From: Cristatella mucedo
Lineage: Eukaryota; Bryozoa; Phylactolaemata; Cristatellidae
Length of the DNA stretch: 64,000 bases
Assembly: GCA_009760855.2 (NCBI GenBank)
Contig: WPIO01000030.1
Span: forward strand, 1,235,001 to 1,299,000
Reading direction: 5' to 3'
The notes beneath the pieces were generated by a model, which made no database searches, had not been told where the DNA came from, and saw nothing but the letters and a program-made list of their open reading frames with translations. The position numbers and the translations under genes are program-made. Positions 53,206 to 63,465 of this stretch are shown piece by piece (positions within the stretch are counted from its first letter, which is position 1; each line of letters begins with the position of its first letter).

Positions 53206-54060
53206 CAATACAGCCGACAGCCGCAAATTAAACCTTAGATTTGCACGTCAACCTCTAAGCCGGCTGCCGTAGTAATTGTCTGTGTAGTAGTTGATCAGTG
53301 GTGCAATTAGACGAGGGTAGTTAGCGGCCAATTAATCGAAAGCTGCAGAAAAATACGCCGTTCAGAATAAACGAATGGTGGGACGAAGCTCAGAGCTACA
53401 ATAATTTTGACATGCATTCTCTAATTTTCGTCGTTAAAGTGTTCTTTTGCAAGACTAAAATCTTGAGCCTTGCGACAAAGAGTCTTCCGACATCAAACGA
53501 GAATCCAACTAGCTGCTCTCGAGGAAAGACGGTTGAACAGGCACAGTATTGTGCTTTCTCAAAATCTGACCGGATATTTGTTGGATTCAGAGTTTGCAGT
53601 ATTAATACTCAACGAAACTGGACATGCTATTATTACTTCCACACCAACCGTAAAATGAAATTTTTTGTTTCTTTTTGATATAATAGTAAATGAAGAAAAA
53701 AAAGTGAGTTAAATCAACTAAATCATACACTTAAAATTATTATTATAGTTTCGCACTTTTGTCGGCGTCCTTTCGCCGGCGCGCTTCTGTCTTGCTTGCA
53801 CGCTTTAGTTACGGTGCTGCTCGCGACCGCGCTAGTCCATGCCGCCGAGGCGTGAGAATGAACCGATGAAGCTGCGCCTCGCAGCTAGGCTTGCGAGTCG
53901 AAACGAGGCTGCCGCGACACCGATGTGCTAGGTAGCCTGACGGTAATGGAACACAATGAGTAGCGACGAGGAGCAGCGTTCATAGCTCGATAAAAAAGTC
54001 TCTAGCGTAGCGCGCAGCCCATTCGTCAGCCCGGAATAGGTCCACAGTAAAGCGTTCCTA
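53206..54060. other. No recognised gene
   Basis: It holds only short ORFs without recognisable domains. There is one small GC-rich patch (53.76-53.95 kb). Confidence 0.4.
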
Positions 54061-54074
54061 CTTTCAGATACATA

Positions 54075-54565
54075 GCATTGCTAAAATGAATACCACATCT
54101 CAATTGGTCCATGCATTCGTGAAATTCCGTCTTGACTTCTGTAACTCTCTGTTTGCAGGTCTACCGACCTGTGCTATTGGGCGCTTACAGCTGGTGAAAA
54201 ACTCTGCAGCCATGCTTGTCAGTCGTAGACTTCGCAGTTGTCGCATCGCACCACTTCTTCTCTAGCCGACTGCTGCACTGGCTACCACTCAAGCAACGCA
54301 TCGAATTCAAGGTTTTGTCGCTCACTTTTAGGTCCCTTCATTCTTTGGCTCCAGCCTACCGATCACATCTACTGCCCCATCAGGCTAAGCATCGTACCAC
54401 CCGCTTTTCGGAATCTAATAGTTTACCTATACCCTATACAAACCTCAAATCCTTTGGAGACAATGCCTTTAGTTCGTACGCTTCCAAAGCCTGGAACTCA
54501 CTCCTGACTTGCGTCACATCTCCTGACTTGCGTTACGACATCTCCAGAATTGACCACATTTAAAA
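54075..54565 (+). mobile_element. LINE family B C-terminal RT fragment
   Basis: Plus-strand frames encode RLDFCNSLFAGLPTCAIGR near 54130, LHWLPLKQRIEFKVLSLTF near 54275, LAPAYRSHLLPHQAKH and SSYASKAWNSLLT. Two frame changes are present. It is the opposite strand to the intronic family-B copies. Confidence 0.82.
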
Positions 54566-54569
54566 AGAA

Positions 54570-56180
54570 GAAGAGTGTAGGTACTCCCTATTTCTACAAG
54601 ATACATAAAGTAATCCAGTGATCACGAATTCAGTACCAAGCATTTTAACTAATTCTTCATGAGTTTGGATCTTTAAGTCATGACTGTTTGAGTCATAAAA
54701 GAACGATCTACTCTTTTCCTTTAAAAAAGTAATTTCTAACGCCAATGGTTTTTCTATCAGATTTGAAATCTAACTCAATCTAAGAAGCTACTCTTGCATT
54801 ATATTAAGTGCATTATATTTGAAATCTTGATTATATTCTAGGTAAGCGTATAGATTGAGATACGAATGAAATTCTTTCCATTTTTTGCATTCGACTTGTG
54901 CAATAATTGGACGTTATTTTGCAGCTAAAATCTTTACATCTAACAGACTGATATGATTATTTACTGAGTCAACATGCGCACGAATGGGATTTAAAATGGC
55001 TTTTGATTGGCTCATCGTTCTATGTAAGGTTTCGATTTTGTTTAAATGAAATAACGTCTGCTCAACAGTAAAATTTTATGTATCTGATCCATTTTTTATG
55101 TCAAGCTTATTTCGGGACCTACTGTTATAGCTACGCGTTGATTTCCCATCTAATTAGGCGACCGAGGACCACCCGGCGAATGATATGAAAATGGCAGGGT
55201 CACGTGACCTGGGAAATCGGTGATGGCTTCTGCCAGAACGCCCTGGGCTTTGCACACTTGCCTTTGTCATTACCTATAATGGTCTTTTATCTACAACCAA
55301 CCATAGCTCTTTGTTAGACAGTGGAAAATCAGTAACCTGCGCGTTACCTTTGTTCACCTGCGTTCTCTTTGCGATACCTTCGCTCGCAGACCTACAACGA
55401 AAAAGAGCAACTTGATAAGTTATCAAAGCGAACGCTTACCTCTAGTAGTTGTCTTGACACTTGAAAGCAGAAAGAAGATGCAGTTTACTACGTATGCGCC
55501 TGGAAGTCTGATGACGACCCGCTCGATTAGAACTGTCCTCTAGCTTCGTAGTAAACGTTTCTTACGGATCTACCTTGGTTTTGAGTCTCAAGTAGCGATC
55601 ACCCGATCATGGATATAAACCATTACCGTCGTAGTTAGGTGATAGGTTCTTATCGATCTATCACTCAGTTTCAGTTTACAAGTCCAGTTTTAAAATGTCG
55701 AGCTTACAGGTCGAGGTTCGGAAACCCAGGTTGTCCCCGTCCGTTAATTAATGACCTTGAATTTTACTGTCCATCGTAACAAGTAAAATCTGAATCGCGT
55801 CATGCCGATCCACGTCGAATATTTTGACGCACAAAGTCACTTTAGTCGCTATGATTCTAAAGCCTAGAGGTATCGACTGAATGACCTCACGTAATTTCGC
55901 GAGCTGACGACATTCAAACAGAAGCAAATAACTTGCGTTAGAGTTAGTCATGGTCTGTGTGCTTGTGAGTTGCAAAGTGGCGCACTTCGTAACTAAGAAA
56001 AGGAGCGACATATGCTATTGTAAAGCACCACAGTAGATTGGTACTTTTTCAGGATGCTGCGAGTGCCTACGTAACAATAGTTCAGTGCATGTCACAAACG
56101 ACTGACCCACTAACCAGCGGCCACGAGTGTCATCTTGTGCCCTTTTTCATGCTCATCTAAGAGCGCTGTGCGTGGGTGCT
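54570..56180. other. No recognised gene or repeat
   Basis: AT-rich sequence with ORFs shorter than 90 codons and no motif I can name. Confidence 0.4.
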
Positions 56181-56184
56181 TTTT

Positions 56185-56445
56185 GTATGTATGTATCTCC
56201 GTCTGTAACTCTACAAAGTCATAAAGACCATGTGGGTGTTACGCAGGAGAGTTTTGTATAGCGCACTCACAGCCTAAGCAGCTTTCGGTACGCATTCGGT
56301 AGCCAACAGACTTCGTCTCACGCAACAAAGAGAAAGTGGGAAGCATAGTAGAGTCAGGAGAGCAGTCGAGGTAGTGAGTAGCATGGAAGTAGCAGCTCAG
56401 GACCGCTGAAAAGGATGAGCCATAGTTGGCAGTAGGAGATTATTT
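56185..56445 (-). mobile_element. LINE family A 3'-end fragment
   Basis: The 3' border is at atgtatctccgtctgtaact (56191), and the family-A terminal coding region follows up to cgtagttggcagtaggagat. It matches the copies at 9.5, 15.2 and 37.0 kb closely and is 5'-truncated. Confidence 0.82.
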
Positions 56446-56761
56446 TTGCATGCTTGCCTAAGAAGGATACCGTACTTTTCGTTAACTGTTAATCGTTGCT
56501 CCCTTTGCTGCGAGTTGTAAAGCCTCTGAAGAGGAATTAAGGTCCATTCGCACGCTATACGGAAGTCTTATTGTTAGCAATATCGCAAACAGTCACGCAT
56601 CGTGCTGCTCTTGAAAGCCATTCCTCCAAATCGCAGGTATCGACGACTGCGGACTGAATAGCGGAAAGCAATATACAACCATGCACAGCGACACGAATTT
56701 TGATACATATTTTTGCACTATCTAGCAGGTGCATAAAAACGGAATACCGAAGGTATATCGA

Positions 56762-57445
56762 TTACTCGACCAGCAAAGCTGCTTTTATAGAGGTTTCGCG
56801 CGCGCGATCGGAGTGGAGGCTTGAATACGCCCCAGAAGCATTGTTGCTAGCGGCTCGAAGCTTTTTATGAGCACGCCACGTTCGACGCTTCAGGACTTTG
56901 CGTTCCCATGAATCAGTGCGAGCGAGTTTTTCAATTAAACCGCTGCCGCGAACGGCGGCCGGCAGCTTGGCGAGGGTCTGCGTAGGGTTTGGGCCCGCGA
57001 ATGTATTGGAAAAGATGGCTGCATAGGTCCCGCCAAGGCTTTCAATGCCACTGCATAGTGAGGGCATCGGCCGTGCACATGCGTGGTAGCGTTGTTTTGT
57101 GTCTTTGTTCGCATGACTAATGAGCAAAGCGCAGTCGCAGCCGGTTAATCGATGCCGAAGCCACGCCGTGGCAACGTACGTCTGTGAGAAATATTTACCA
57201 GACTCCGATTCCAAGCGGCCTTAGATCTCTGCTCCGCAGTCCGATCTATAAAAGGAGTCGACCGGGCGGCGACGGGCACGTTCAGACCGGGCCGTTCGCT
57301 TACAGGTATGTAGCTCCGGGTTTCGCGTGAACGCACTAGCAGCAGCTTTAGCGGTTGGTTGCAGCCGCGCAACGGTGGCAATAGCAGCGGCAACAGTTGC
57401 GGCGGCAGCAAGAAAGTTCCGTATTGACCCCATCAGGTGGGGCAT
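56762..57445 (-). CDS. Candidate hypothetical minus-strand gene (unresolved)
   Basis: Two or three overlapping minus-strand ORFs lie in a locally GC-richer block: 57214-56762 (150 codons) and 57445-57221 (74 codons, starting with an Ala-rich hydrophobic stretch). The exon structure is not clear and no domain is recognised. It could be random ORFs. I record it because it lies next to, and divergent from, the secreted-protein gene. Confidence 0.2.
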
Positions 57446-57798
57446 TGCTCCCTAGCACGCCGGCTGAACATGTATCAGGTGTCACGCCTTTGCCGGGTTT
57501 CCGACGAGCGTTTACATGCTTGGTTAACAGCGTAGCGTGATCGCTGCGTCTAGTCAGATGACTTGGCGACCAGCCCGACTTCAGGTATCAGGTTGTAGCC
57601 GAGTACACATTGGGTTCTCTCGCTGCAGTGCCGCTGCAGCTTTGGGTTTTGCTGCCCGAGTGTCTATTTTAAAATGGCTGGCTGCTACCGGTTCTAGCCA
57701 AGCAAAGAGAAATAGTGTTATGACGCCAAAAATAAATGAGATTCCAATGGCAGGCGTACGGCATCCATCATGATCCGGTCGATCGAGTGGCAATGTCC

Positions 57799-57808
57799 TA
57801 AAAATTTA
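57799..57808 (+). promoter_or_regulatory. Possible TATA-like element of the secreted-protein gene
   Basis: taaaaattta lies 59 bp before the ATG. Position and composition are compatible with a TATA-type promoter and a short 5' leader, but the match is weak. Confidence 0.25.
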
Positions 57809-57866
57809 GAGACAATTCCTGCGCAGTCCTAGTGACGCTTGCAACTCTTTCGCGTTTTAGCAAGAG

Positions 57867-59116
57867 ATGAAGTACGCAGCGATCATTGTCATGGTCGTGG
57901 CACTCTGCGTAGTGGGGAGCGTCGAGGCAGCAAGTAAGTGTCCGCGAAGAGCCTCGGAGTGTCCGCGCCGAGCCTCGCTGTCGCCGCGCCGAGCCTCGGA
58001 GCGCCGCGCCGAGCCTCGCTGTCTCCGCGGGCGGCGATCGTGGTCCCATTCAGCGGCTCGTCGCGGATGCAGTACACCGCTAGTAGCAGGTCTGTCACCC
58101 GCTCCGCCCTGGTGTCAGCCTGCCTACGGAGGCCGCCCAGTTGAGCGCTCGCAAAATAAGAGTCTGCTAACACGGTCTCAACCGTTTGCCTTATTCGCGG
58201 TGACATACTACACCATCGGTTAATGACTATATTGGTCTTTTTAGAGAAAAAGAAACCGCATAAACTCCCATTGACAACGCAGCGACCTCGGACTACAACC
58301 AAAAAAGTAGCGGCTAGCGGTGTCAGCGGAGCTAGCAGTGCAAGTGGAGTAAGTGGCGTTTCTAAAGTCAGCGGTGTCTCTGCAGCCAGCGGCGTCAGCG
58401 GTTCCGTCAACGGAGCTAGCGGCGTCAATGGAGCGAGTAGCGCAAGTGGAGCCAGCGGCGTTTCTAAAGTCAGCGGCGTCTCTGCAGCAAGCGGCGTCAG
58501 CGGTGTTTCTGGTGTCAGCGGCGTCAGCGGTTCCGTCAACGGAGCTAGCGGCGTCAATGGAGCTAGCAGCGCAAGTGGAGCCAGCGGCGTTTCTAAAGTC
58601 AGCGGCGTCTCTGCAGCCAGCGGCGTCAGCGGTGTTTCTGGTGTCAGCGGTGTAAGTGGAGCCGTCAATGGAGCTAGCAGTGCAAGTGGAGTAAGCGGCA
58701 TTTCTAAAGTCAGCGGCGTCTCTGCAGCCAGCGGCGTCAGCGGAGTCATCTACTCTGCGGGTGTCAGCGGTGTTTCTGGTGTCGGCGGTGTCAGCGGTGT
58801 TGTCAGTGGAGCCAGCGGAGTTAGTGGCATCAGCGGAGCTAGCAGTGCAAGGGGAGCCAGCGGCGTCTCTGCAGCAAGCGGCGTCAGCGGTGTTTCAGGG
58901 GTCAGCGGTGTCGTCAGCGGTGTCGTCAGCGGAGTGAGCGGAGTCAGCGGAACTAGCAGCGCTAGTGAAGCAGGCGGCGTTTCTAAAGTCAGCGGCGTCT
59001 CTGGAACCAGCGGCGTCAGTGGTGTTTCTGGTGTCACCTACTCTGCGGGTGTCAGCGGCGTTTCTGGTGTCAGTGGTATCAGCGGTGCCAGCGGAGTCGG
59101 CTTCTCCGCGGGCTAA
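57867..59116 (+). CDS. Secreted Ser-Gly-Val/Ala repeat protein, two exons
   Basis: Exon 1 is 57867-57933 and exon 2 is 58245-59116. The intron (311 bp) has a strong donor, GCAA|GTAAGT, and an acceptor, gtctttttag. The split codon becomes Lys and the frame runs on for 289 residues, 312 in total. Residues 1-22 are a textbook signal peptide: a Lys, a hydrophobic core of Ile/Val/Ala/Leu, and an Ala-x-Ala-type cleavage region. A basic, Thr-rich linker follows (KKPHKLPLTTQRPRTTTKK). The rest is almost only Ser, Gly, Val and Ala in three-residue steps (SGV, SGA, SKV, SAA) with occasional Asn. Higher-order blocks of 34-43 residues start at SKVSGVSAASGVSG, and three [YF]SAG motifs occur, the last at the C-terminus. 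No cysteine is present in the mature part. I recognise no family. Composition suggests an extracellular structural, adhesive or mucin-like product, which is inference. Confidence 0.8.
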
Positions 59117-59123
59117 TACTCCT

Positions 59124-59129
59124 AATAAA
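59124..59129 (+). terminator. Poly(A) signal AATAAA
   Basis: A canonical AATAAA lies 8 nt after the TAA stop of the secreted repeat-protein gene. The very short 3' untranslated region supports this strand and gene model. Confidence 0.7.
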
Positions 59130-59134
59130 TACCA

Positions 59135-60370
59135 ATGAATCCGGCGTGTTTAGCGCGGCTAACGAATCTCAAAAAAGCTGCAAAGAAACAAACCGATGTG
59201 TTGTTTGCAGATTAACACGACGGCACTGAATTGTGCTCCTAAATTAATATAACCGATACCTAGCGTAGGACACTCTAAATTAGACCACAAAGGGATCATA
59301 CGTCCGACACCAGCCGTAGCGTATAACAAACTCAAAATCCCAAAGTACAAACATGTTAACATTACTTGAGTTGAGCTTCTTAGGCTGACTAACCGTAGAT
59401 CATGTCATAACCGGTTTCTCATTATTGCAATATTACATCATTACATTATTCTCATTATTACAATGCGGCACCTGCAATTATATCTCGCATTCATAACCTT
59501 GCTGGAGTAGCATGCCAATGTTTCAATATAACTAAGATTATGTGCATTGAAATACGTCGTTGCGAATTAATTTTATACGTTTAGGGTTTTTGTTTATACC
59601 GCAGGCGTACAATCATATTCGGATTCCATAAAAGTTTAGACTACCGAGTCTATGTAGATAGAGGTTTCTCCGTCACCGAATGTGATAGAGACATTCATCT
59701 TTTACCTCCTTCAGCCTCAGGCTTGCAAACATCCAAGTAGAGATGTAAAGCTAAAGAGCCTCAAACCAAGCTCTCAAATTATTAGCGCCTTCTGTAGCAA
59801 GTAACTCACGTAGTTGCTCGTGAAAGGGAAATCAGTATAACGAGCTTAAAAGTAAGATACGTGTACACAAAGTGTATAACAAGTGGCCGAGTATACGTGC
59901 TTCGAGATGCTGCAAATGAGGAAAGGCTCTCAAAAGAAATCTGTATCGCAACGCTGGAGTATACATATACAGTGCAAGAACGTCGATCTCTCCTAGCTCT
60001 TTTGGATCGTGTATTGCTCGTATTTGCATATGCATGGCAGCACACTTTCTCAAATTTAAAGACAATAAAACCAGTTTACTGTTTCTGAAGAAACCGAGTG
60101 CTACTCGGAAATCAGAAAACCCAACCTTCAAAAGAGGCTCCGACCGAATATCTCATGGTGCGTCTGCACGCAATCTGGGTGTCCAATTCCAAAGTTACAT
60201 TCTTTAAGCGACCAAATCAGCGCCATAGTGAAGTTTGTCTACTCACGGCTGCGCAACATCAAAAAATTTATAGTACGGCTACTACAGCGAAGGCGGTCCA
60301 TGTAGCATTCCAACTCGACTTTCGTGATCTGTAACGCGAAAGCTCTAATGTCTGTGCAACAAGACTCTTT
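59135..60370. other. No recognised gene
   Basis: AT-rich sequence with ORFs under 100 codons and no motif or repeat match I can name. Confidence 0.4.
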
Positions 60371-60371
60371 C

Positions 60372-60598
60372 AATTGGTTCCAACACTGCAGAAAGTCTAT
60401 GTGCGCAACTGCTACATTACACCACTTCTCACTAACCAGCACTTGGTCCCCATTAGGCGTATTGACGTCCAGATCCGGTCACTCAGTTTTACGCCTCTTC
60501 ATTCTATTGCATTGAACCACCAGTCGGAAATTCTTCTAACCAGGCTTCGATTCATACCACTTGCTCTTCCCTTAGCTGTTCCTCAAACCGACCTCTGA
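60372..60598 (+). mobile_element. LINE family B, highly degenerate fragment
   Basis: The plus-strand reading VRNCYITPLLTNQHLVPIRR followed by VQIRSLSFTPLHSI corresponds to the CHITPLLADLHWLPxKQRID...LSLTxRSxHS block of family B. It is strongly diverged. Confidence 0.6.
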
Positions 60599-60716
60599 TC
60601 ACTTTCCTGCAGCTGACCTCTGACCGCTGACCGACCTCTGATCATTTGATCACTTTCCTGCAGCTGACCTCTGACCGCTGACCGACCTCTGATCATTTGA
60701 TCACTTTCCTGCAGCT
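60592..60716. repeat. 51-bp tandem repeat (about 2.4 copies)
   Basis: The phrase actttcctgcagctgacctc starts at 60601 and 60652, and a partial copy at 60703. The units are identical where they overlap. The length, a multiple of three, gives a 17-residue repeat on the minus strand that I consider incidental. Confidence 0.9.
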
Positions 60717-60744
60717 TCTGCGCTCCTAAAGCCGGAAAATCTCT

Positions 60745-61200
60745 TCCGACTGACATTAAAGTAAGATAGCGGTCCGCCAAAACCTGGCTCGGGGTCGGCC
60801 AATTAAGGCTCTTCATACCACCCTGCGCTACAGCCTGTCTGCAGGTTGCACTTACCCGCTCGCCGTTGGTCCGGTTCTCAAGCCGGACCAAGTCATTGAC
60901 AACGGCATCGACGTGGTCGTCGTCGACGTGACGGTGAGGTTTGACGGCAGCGCGAATGTCCTGCTGGTGAGAACCCGGTACGAGGTCGAGAGGGACGCGG
61001 CTACAGCCCGGTCTCTCCATACTGCTGGCTACCGGGCGGCTGGGGTGATCCACTACGTGGTCGGCGCCCTCGGCAGCTGGTGGACAGATAATGAAGCCGT
61101 CCTAGCGAATCACGGCATTTCGTGGGCGGAACTGGTGGCATTGCGGCGGCTTTGCGTCATGGACGCCAGCTTCTGCTCGGAAGCTGTGTGGTTCCTCGAG
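60745..61200 (+). mobile_element. R2-type LINE fragment with restriction-like endonuclease
   Basis: An open plus-strand frame from 60760 to about 61200 encodes a segment ending LAVGPVLKPD (KPD at 60880-60888), then 12 residues, then the D of DVTV. This is the KPDX12-14D catalytic signature of the restriction-like endonuclease in R2-clade LINEs. Downstream GVIHYVVGALGSWW and a following Asn-containing stretch also match the C-terminal region of such elements. RT is absent, so the copy is 5'-truncated. The frame is lost where a SINE begins. Confidence 0.78.
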
Positions 61201-61366
61201 CCGCGATGGCTCACTTGGTAAAGTGGCTGCTTTTCATGACCTCGGTCCATACGTCGTGGGTTCAAATCCTGTGGTTTGTGATCCTTTGACGTTTCCATTA
61301 CAGGCGGTGGTGATAGCCGTAAAGGCTCTTCTGTCGCTATACAAAAGATGCTGTTGAATCAGGTAG
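61201..61366 (+). mobile_element. tRNA-derived SINE (copy 4)
   Basis: Head with A-box-like tggctcacttggtaaagtgg and B-box gggttcaaatcc, body cattacaggcggtggtgata, agccgtaaaggctcttctgt and cgctatacaaaagatgctgt. It aligns along its whole length with the 49.5 kb copy. It starts exactly at the end of the R2-type fragment. Confidence 0.82.
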
Positions 61367-61472
61367 TCTTTTTTCTTTTTCCGGTCCCTGAAGTGGGAGT
61401 CTCGGCTACCACCCTAGACCCCGGCGAGGCAGGGCTCCACCGGTAATGTACGTAAATTCACATTTCAATGAA

Positions 61473-61476
<4 letters not shown>

Positions 61477-61571
<95 letters not shown>

Positions 61572-61586
61572 CATATATATATATAT
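61477..61586. repeat. CA/CACG/TA microsatellite
   Basis: About 50 bp of CA units, then CACG-type units, CA again, and a final TA run. Confidence 0.95.
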
Positions 61587-61687
61587 GTACATCCAGACCT
61601 GACTGCATTTGAAAAAAATATTGATCTTTGACGTTGCTCCATCCACATAAACTTTACTGTTAAGTCATGTGGTCTGACATGATGAAT

Positions 61688-61778
61688 ATAATAATAATAA
61701 TAATAATAATGATGCACTTGATAAAGCGCCCTCAGAGAACTCAATCTCTTTCTAAGCGCTTTACATTTGCTGCACGGT
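61688..61778 (-). mobile_element. LINE family B 3'-terminal fragment
   Basis: AAT run, then gcacttgataaagcgccctc, then agagaactcaatctctttct, aagcgctttacatttgctgc. Reverse orientation, only the terminal 90 bp. Confidence 0.8.
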
Positions 61779-61779
61779 C

Positions 61780-62425
61780 TGACAACGGCAAAGTCCACAA
61801 ATGGCCAAGTCCCGCGACGACTAAGTCTGAACGGGCAAAGTCGGCAAATGGTCGCTAATCAATTGAATGATTTTTCGAAGCTCATAAAATGGCCTAGAAA
61901 GACATTCAGTTCTCTCAAGGAGCTACCAATGTCTTTTTATTACGATCACTATTTCAATGACAAATTTGATGTTTATATTGAATGCTCAAAATCAGTTACG
62001 CTCTCTGTTGTTCCGTCTCCAGCGTAAAAGCATTCACGATGAACCTAAATTTGAACGGTAATCGCATTGCAAGCGTCCAAAATGCGTCCGCTTGTGATGA
62101 AATAAGGCTTCATAGAAGTATTGCTGTTTTCACAACAAGACAGGCAGACTTGGCCCAGGCAGCCAATTTTATCGTAATATATTCAGCCAGGCTGCTGGCC
62201 AGGGCAAGCTTTTAAATACTCTGCAGTTAGTCTATACGAAAATCGCATCAAAAGTTTTGAGTCCGATGACTAGACGACCATAAGTGTCCAACCTTTCACT
62301 AATCCCGTGGGATGACCTGCATGGAAGCAGTTGCTCCTGATAATGCGCGGTCCGACGGCGACCATCTACCGTTGCCATGTTCGAGAAGCACAGGAAGCCC
62401 GAAGTAGAAGCGGTCAAGCCTAGTA
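61780..62425. other. No recognised gene
   Basis: Short ORFs only. I see no named motif. Confidence 0.4.
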
Positions 62426-62431
62426 AATAAC

Positions 62432-62548
62432 ATGTATATATATATATATATATATATGTATATGTATATATATGTATATATATATATATACATATAGTAT
62501 ATATAACATATATAACATATACATATATATATATATAACACATATAAC

Positions 62549-62581
<33 letters not shown>

Positions 62582-62595
62582 GATGTAACATATAT

Positions 62596-62633
<38 letters not shown>
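62432..62633. repeat. TA-rich microsatellite with ataacatat variants
   Basis: About 200 bp of TA dinucleotides with interspersed CATATAACA and TGTATA units. The Tyr/Ile ORFs across it are artefacts. Confidence 0.95.
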
Positions 62634-62634
<1 letters not shown>

Positions 62635-62639
62635 CAGAT

Positions 62640-63465
62640 CATGTTCAACTACACTGGATGAGTCTGATAATCTTTGTGCTTTATGGCATACTTTAAGGTT
62701 TTTGCATTGTAGGGACAATCACTAGAATTAACAGCAGACTTTAAAGAGATTTTATTAAATAATTATTCACAATTGATTCCTAAAGTAGAGCAATTCTTCA
62801 ACGCTAGTATTCAACCGGTGCAAGTATTGAGCGTTGACAACGTTCTTAAGTAGTATTAGCTTCGAAGCTTACGAATACGATGACAATATTTTGAGTCCAT
62901 TAATTTTAGTAGATAAAAAGAATTAATGCATCTAGATATGTTACTTTTATGTTACTAGAACTTTAATAATAAAGAGAAAATAATTCGCATTATTTAATTA
63001 TTAAAAACCTTAATGGCTTTTGAAGGAGTTTTTAGGATTGTGGTACTCAATTATCTTGCAAAAGGTGACTAACAAGATTTTACTCAGCGGATGAGCCAGA
63101 GTCTCATACTGAAGCTTCTAAGAGAGGTAATGATAGAAAGACACGAGTTACGATGTCCAGGGCCTCTGAACGAAAGGGTGGCACTGGAAATCTATGCTAC
63201 TTGAGGGAGTATGGAAAGACTTCACGGTGCCCTTTCATTGCTTAAGCAGACTTTAGGTGCATGCTGAGTGATGCTAGAAAACGAGATAAGAAAGATTTTC
63301 AGATACCAAAGGGTGTCTTTCACAAAAATGTACCGTTAGGAATTTTAAGCTATTAAATACAACCAGTAATATTAGAGATTTTTTTGAAAGTTTGATTATT
63401 GCAGTGATTACAATTAAGGCGGAGTCGAGAGAGATCATACCAATCATGAGTAGCATAAAAGGAGT
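62640..63465. other. AT-rich stretch, possible upstream part of a Polinton-like element
   Basis: There is no conserved ORF. Because the next segment is a decayed DNA polymerase B on the same strand, this may be more decayed sequence of the same element, but I cannot show it. Confidence 0.3.

Noticed and set aside
58353-58655. 100-residue alternate plus-strand frame in the repeat gene
   Set aside because: A shifted frame of the same repeats without an initiation context or continuity.
57889-58749. 286-residue minus-strand ORF rich in Thr-Pro-Leu
   Set aside because: It is the antisense of the Ser-Gly-Val repeat gene and its intron. It lacks a signal peptide and splice support, whereas the plus strand has signal peptide, splice sites and poly(A) signal.
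61406-62718. Cys-Val, Thr-His and Tyr-Ile repeat ORFs
   Set aside because: They are translations of the CA and TA microsatellites.
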